Shown here: one piece after another, positions 27,413 to 28,730 of the stretch | Layout: every line of letters begins with the position of its first letter | Numbering within the stretch: the stretch's first letter is position 1 | Origin: Paulinella micropora | Taxonomy: Eukaryota; Cercozoa; Imbricatea; Euglyphida | Direction: 5' to 3' | Assembly: GCA_009731375.1 (NCBI GenBank) | Contig: BJOX01000207.1 | Span: 182,741 to 211,470 of the forward strand | DNA: 28,730 bases | The notes under the pieces: generated by a model | The model's database searches: none | What the model saw: the letters and a program-made list of their open reading frames with translations, nothing else | Told to the model about the DNA's origin: nothing | Made by a program: the position numbers and the translations under genes

Positions 27413-28045
27413 TACTACAGCACACACTATCCACTATCTGACATGATACGGCCTATCCTACATGACGGGTACACAATCTACACATCGCGCACACCTGCCT
27501 ATGTGAAACAAGATATCACACACCTACCCCCGACTGCGACGACAACACCTACTAGTGCAGCGTATATCTAACATACACAACTGGTTCACACCTACCTGAC
27601 ATATCTTACATACATGGCTGGGACATAACACGTCTGCTCCTGCACCGACTCCGACGACAACACCTACTAGTGGAACACATATACCTAACATACGAAACTG
27701 AACCATAACATACCTCACACACATGGCTGGCAAACAGCACATCTGCTGCTGCGCCGGCACCGACGACAACACTTACTGGTAACAGCACATACGCAACATA
27801 CGTAACTGGCTAACACCTACCTGACATATCTTACAGACATGGCTGGGACATAACACGTCTGCTCCTGCGCCGACTCCGACGACAACAACGACTAGTGCAG
27901 CACATATACCTAACATACGAACCTGAACCACAACATAACTCACACACATAGCTGGCAAACAGCACATCTGAGCCATAACATACCTCACACACATGGCTGG
28001 CAAACAGCACATCTGCTGCTGCGCCGGCACCGACGACAACGATAG

Positions 28046-28345
28046 ATTGAGATATATATATATATATATACATATATATATACATATATATATATACATA
28101 TATATATACATATATATATATACATACATACATATATATATGTGTGTGTGTGTGTGTATACAGATATTGGTCTAGATATAGATATAGATATAGATATAGA
28201 TATAGATATAGATATAGATATAGACTGGGACATAACACATGTGCTCCTGCGCCGACTCCTATGCATAGATATAGATATAGATATAGATATATAGATATAG
28301 ATATAGACATAGATATAGGTATAGATATAGGTATAGATATAGATA
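28046..28345. repeat. (TA)n/(TATAC)n, (TG)n, (ATAGAT)n
   Basis: Simple repeats separating late echoes of exon 11. Confidence 0.95.
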
Positions 28346-28424
28346 TAGGTACAGCACAATCCCTGACATACGTAACGGTTAAGATGCGTAACCGTTATCG
28401 TTACATAAGAGACGTTACATCACG

Positions 28425-28639
28425 GGTACTCTGTATCTATATCTATATCTATATCAACACCTCTGCTTCTCCAGCGACTTCATATATCAACACCTCTGCT
28501 TCTCCAGCGACTTCATATCTATATCTATATCTATATCTACATCTATATCTATATCTATATCCTACTGGCACAGCACATGCCTCTCTCTCTCTCTCTCTCT
28601 CTCTCCCTCCCTCCCTCCCTCCCTCCCTCTCTCTCTCTC

Positions 28640-28673
<34 letters not shown>

Positions 28674-28730
28674 CAAGGTCAAGGCCTGCAGGTCTATCTA
28701 TCTATCTATCTATCTCTCTCTCTCTATCTC
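28425..28730. repeat. (ATCTAT)n, (CT)n, (CTCC)n, (TATC)n
   Basis: Simple repeats up to the window edge. A short island, ccaaggtcaaggcctgcag followed by gtctat at 28673-28691, has acceptor- and donor-like edges and might be a micro-exon, but nothing supports it further. Confidence 0.9.

Larger units (their letters stand above)
26856..28585 (+). repeat. Array of 3' echoes of sulfatase exon 11
   Basis: About a dozen partial copies of CATCTGCTCCTGyrCCGACT and CCGACGACAACACmTACTrG: near 26856-26885, 26952-26973, 27196-27206, 27527-27556, 27629-27672, 27736-27782, 27853-27894, 27962-27972, 28002-28043, 28228-28259, 28453-28479, 28488-28514 and 28561-28580. They lie in (GTAA)n, (TATAC)n, (ATAGAT)n and other repeats. 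All are downstream of the full exon and hold only its 3' part, some with the donor. A higher-order unit of about 225 bases spans 27600-27850 and part of 27830-28040. Confidence 0.85.

Overview
The window is eukaryotic nuclear DNA, most likely from a unicellular alga or another protist. It has short exons with AG/GT borders and very long introns made of simple repeats, mainly (GATA)n/(TATC)n, with (GTAT)n, (CT)n, (TTTC)n, (ATT)n, (CA)n and (TTACA)n. It also has palindromic MITE-like elements, tRNA-derived SINEs and a LINE-type reverse transcriptase remnant. Degenerate TTTAGGG/CCTAAC tracts fit plant- or alga-like telomere repeats, but I cannot name the species. Almost all long ORFs here are translated microsatellites and are not genes.

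The main gene lies on the + strand. Short exons between about 8.2 and 26.5 kb join in phase and match, block by block and in order, the glucosamine-6-sulfatase (GNS)/algal arylsulfatase branch of the sulfatase family: IPPGWDHW, YFNYELNRNG, the DYLP helix region, [14 protein letters not shown] with the active-site His, [66 protein letters not shown] and C.C.D..DNTY. The N-terminal part with the catalytic CxPSR sequence is not recognised. The DNG metal-binding exon is also missing and may lie in the 453-base gap at 20085-20537. The C-terminus runs off the right edge.

The most unusual feature is what surrounds these exons. Most have partial, decayed copies (here called exon echoes) in the flanking introns, and the copies are polarised. 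Upstream copies carry the acceptor and the 5' part of the exon. Downstream copies carry the 3' part of the exon, often with the donor. This is what repeated tandem duplication across exon-intron borders would leave if one complete exon is always kept. The last visible exon has about a dozen echoes spread over 2 kb. In several introns the microsatellite starts within a few bases of the splice donor.

Layout: 1-1211 reverse transcriptase remnant (minus strand). 1.2-8.2 kb (GATA)n/(TATC)n blocks with short GC-rich exon-like islands of unknown origin, two MITEs and three copies of a 0.5-kb repeat. 8.2-15.0 kb sulfatase exons 1-6, a 43-bp minisatellite, three SINEs, several MITEs and a 42-bp minisatellite. 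15.0-19.4 kb a giant intron with minisatellites in both orientations. 19.4-23.4 kb exons 7-10 with two large gaps. 23.4-28.7 kb exon 11, its echo array and more repeats. All four 10-base gaps directly follow C or G homopolymers, so they probably mark sequencing dropout.
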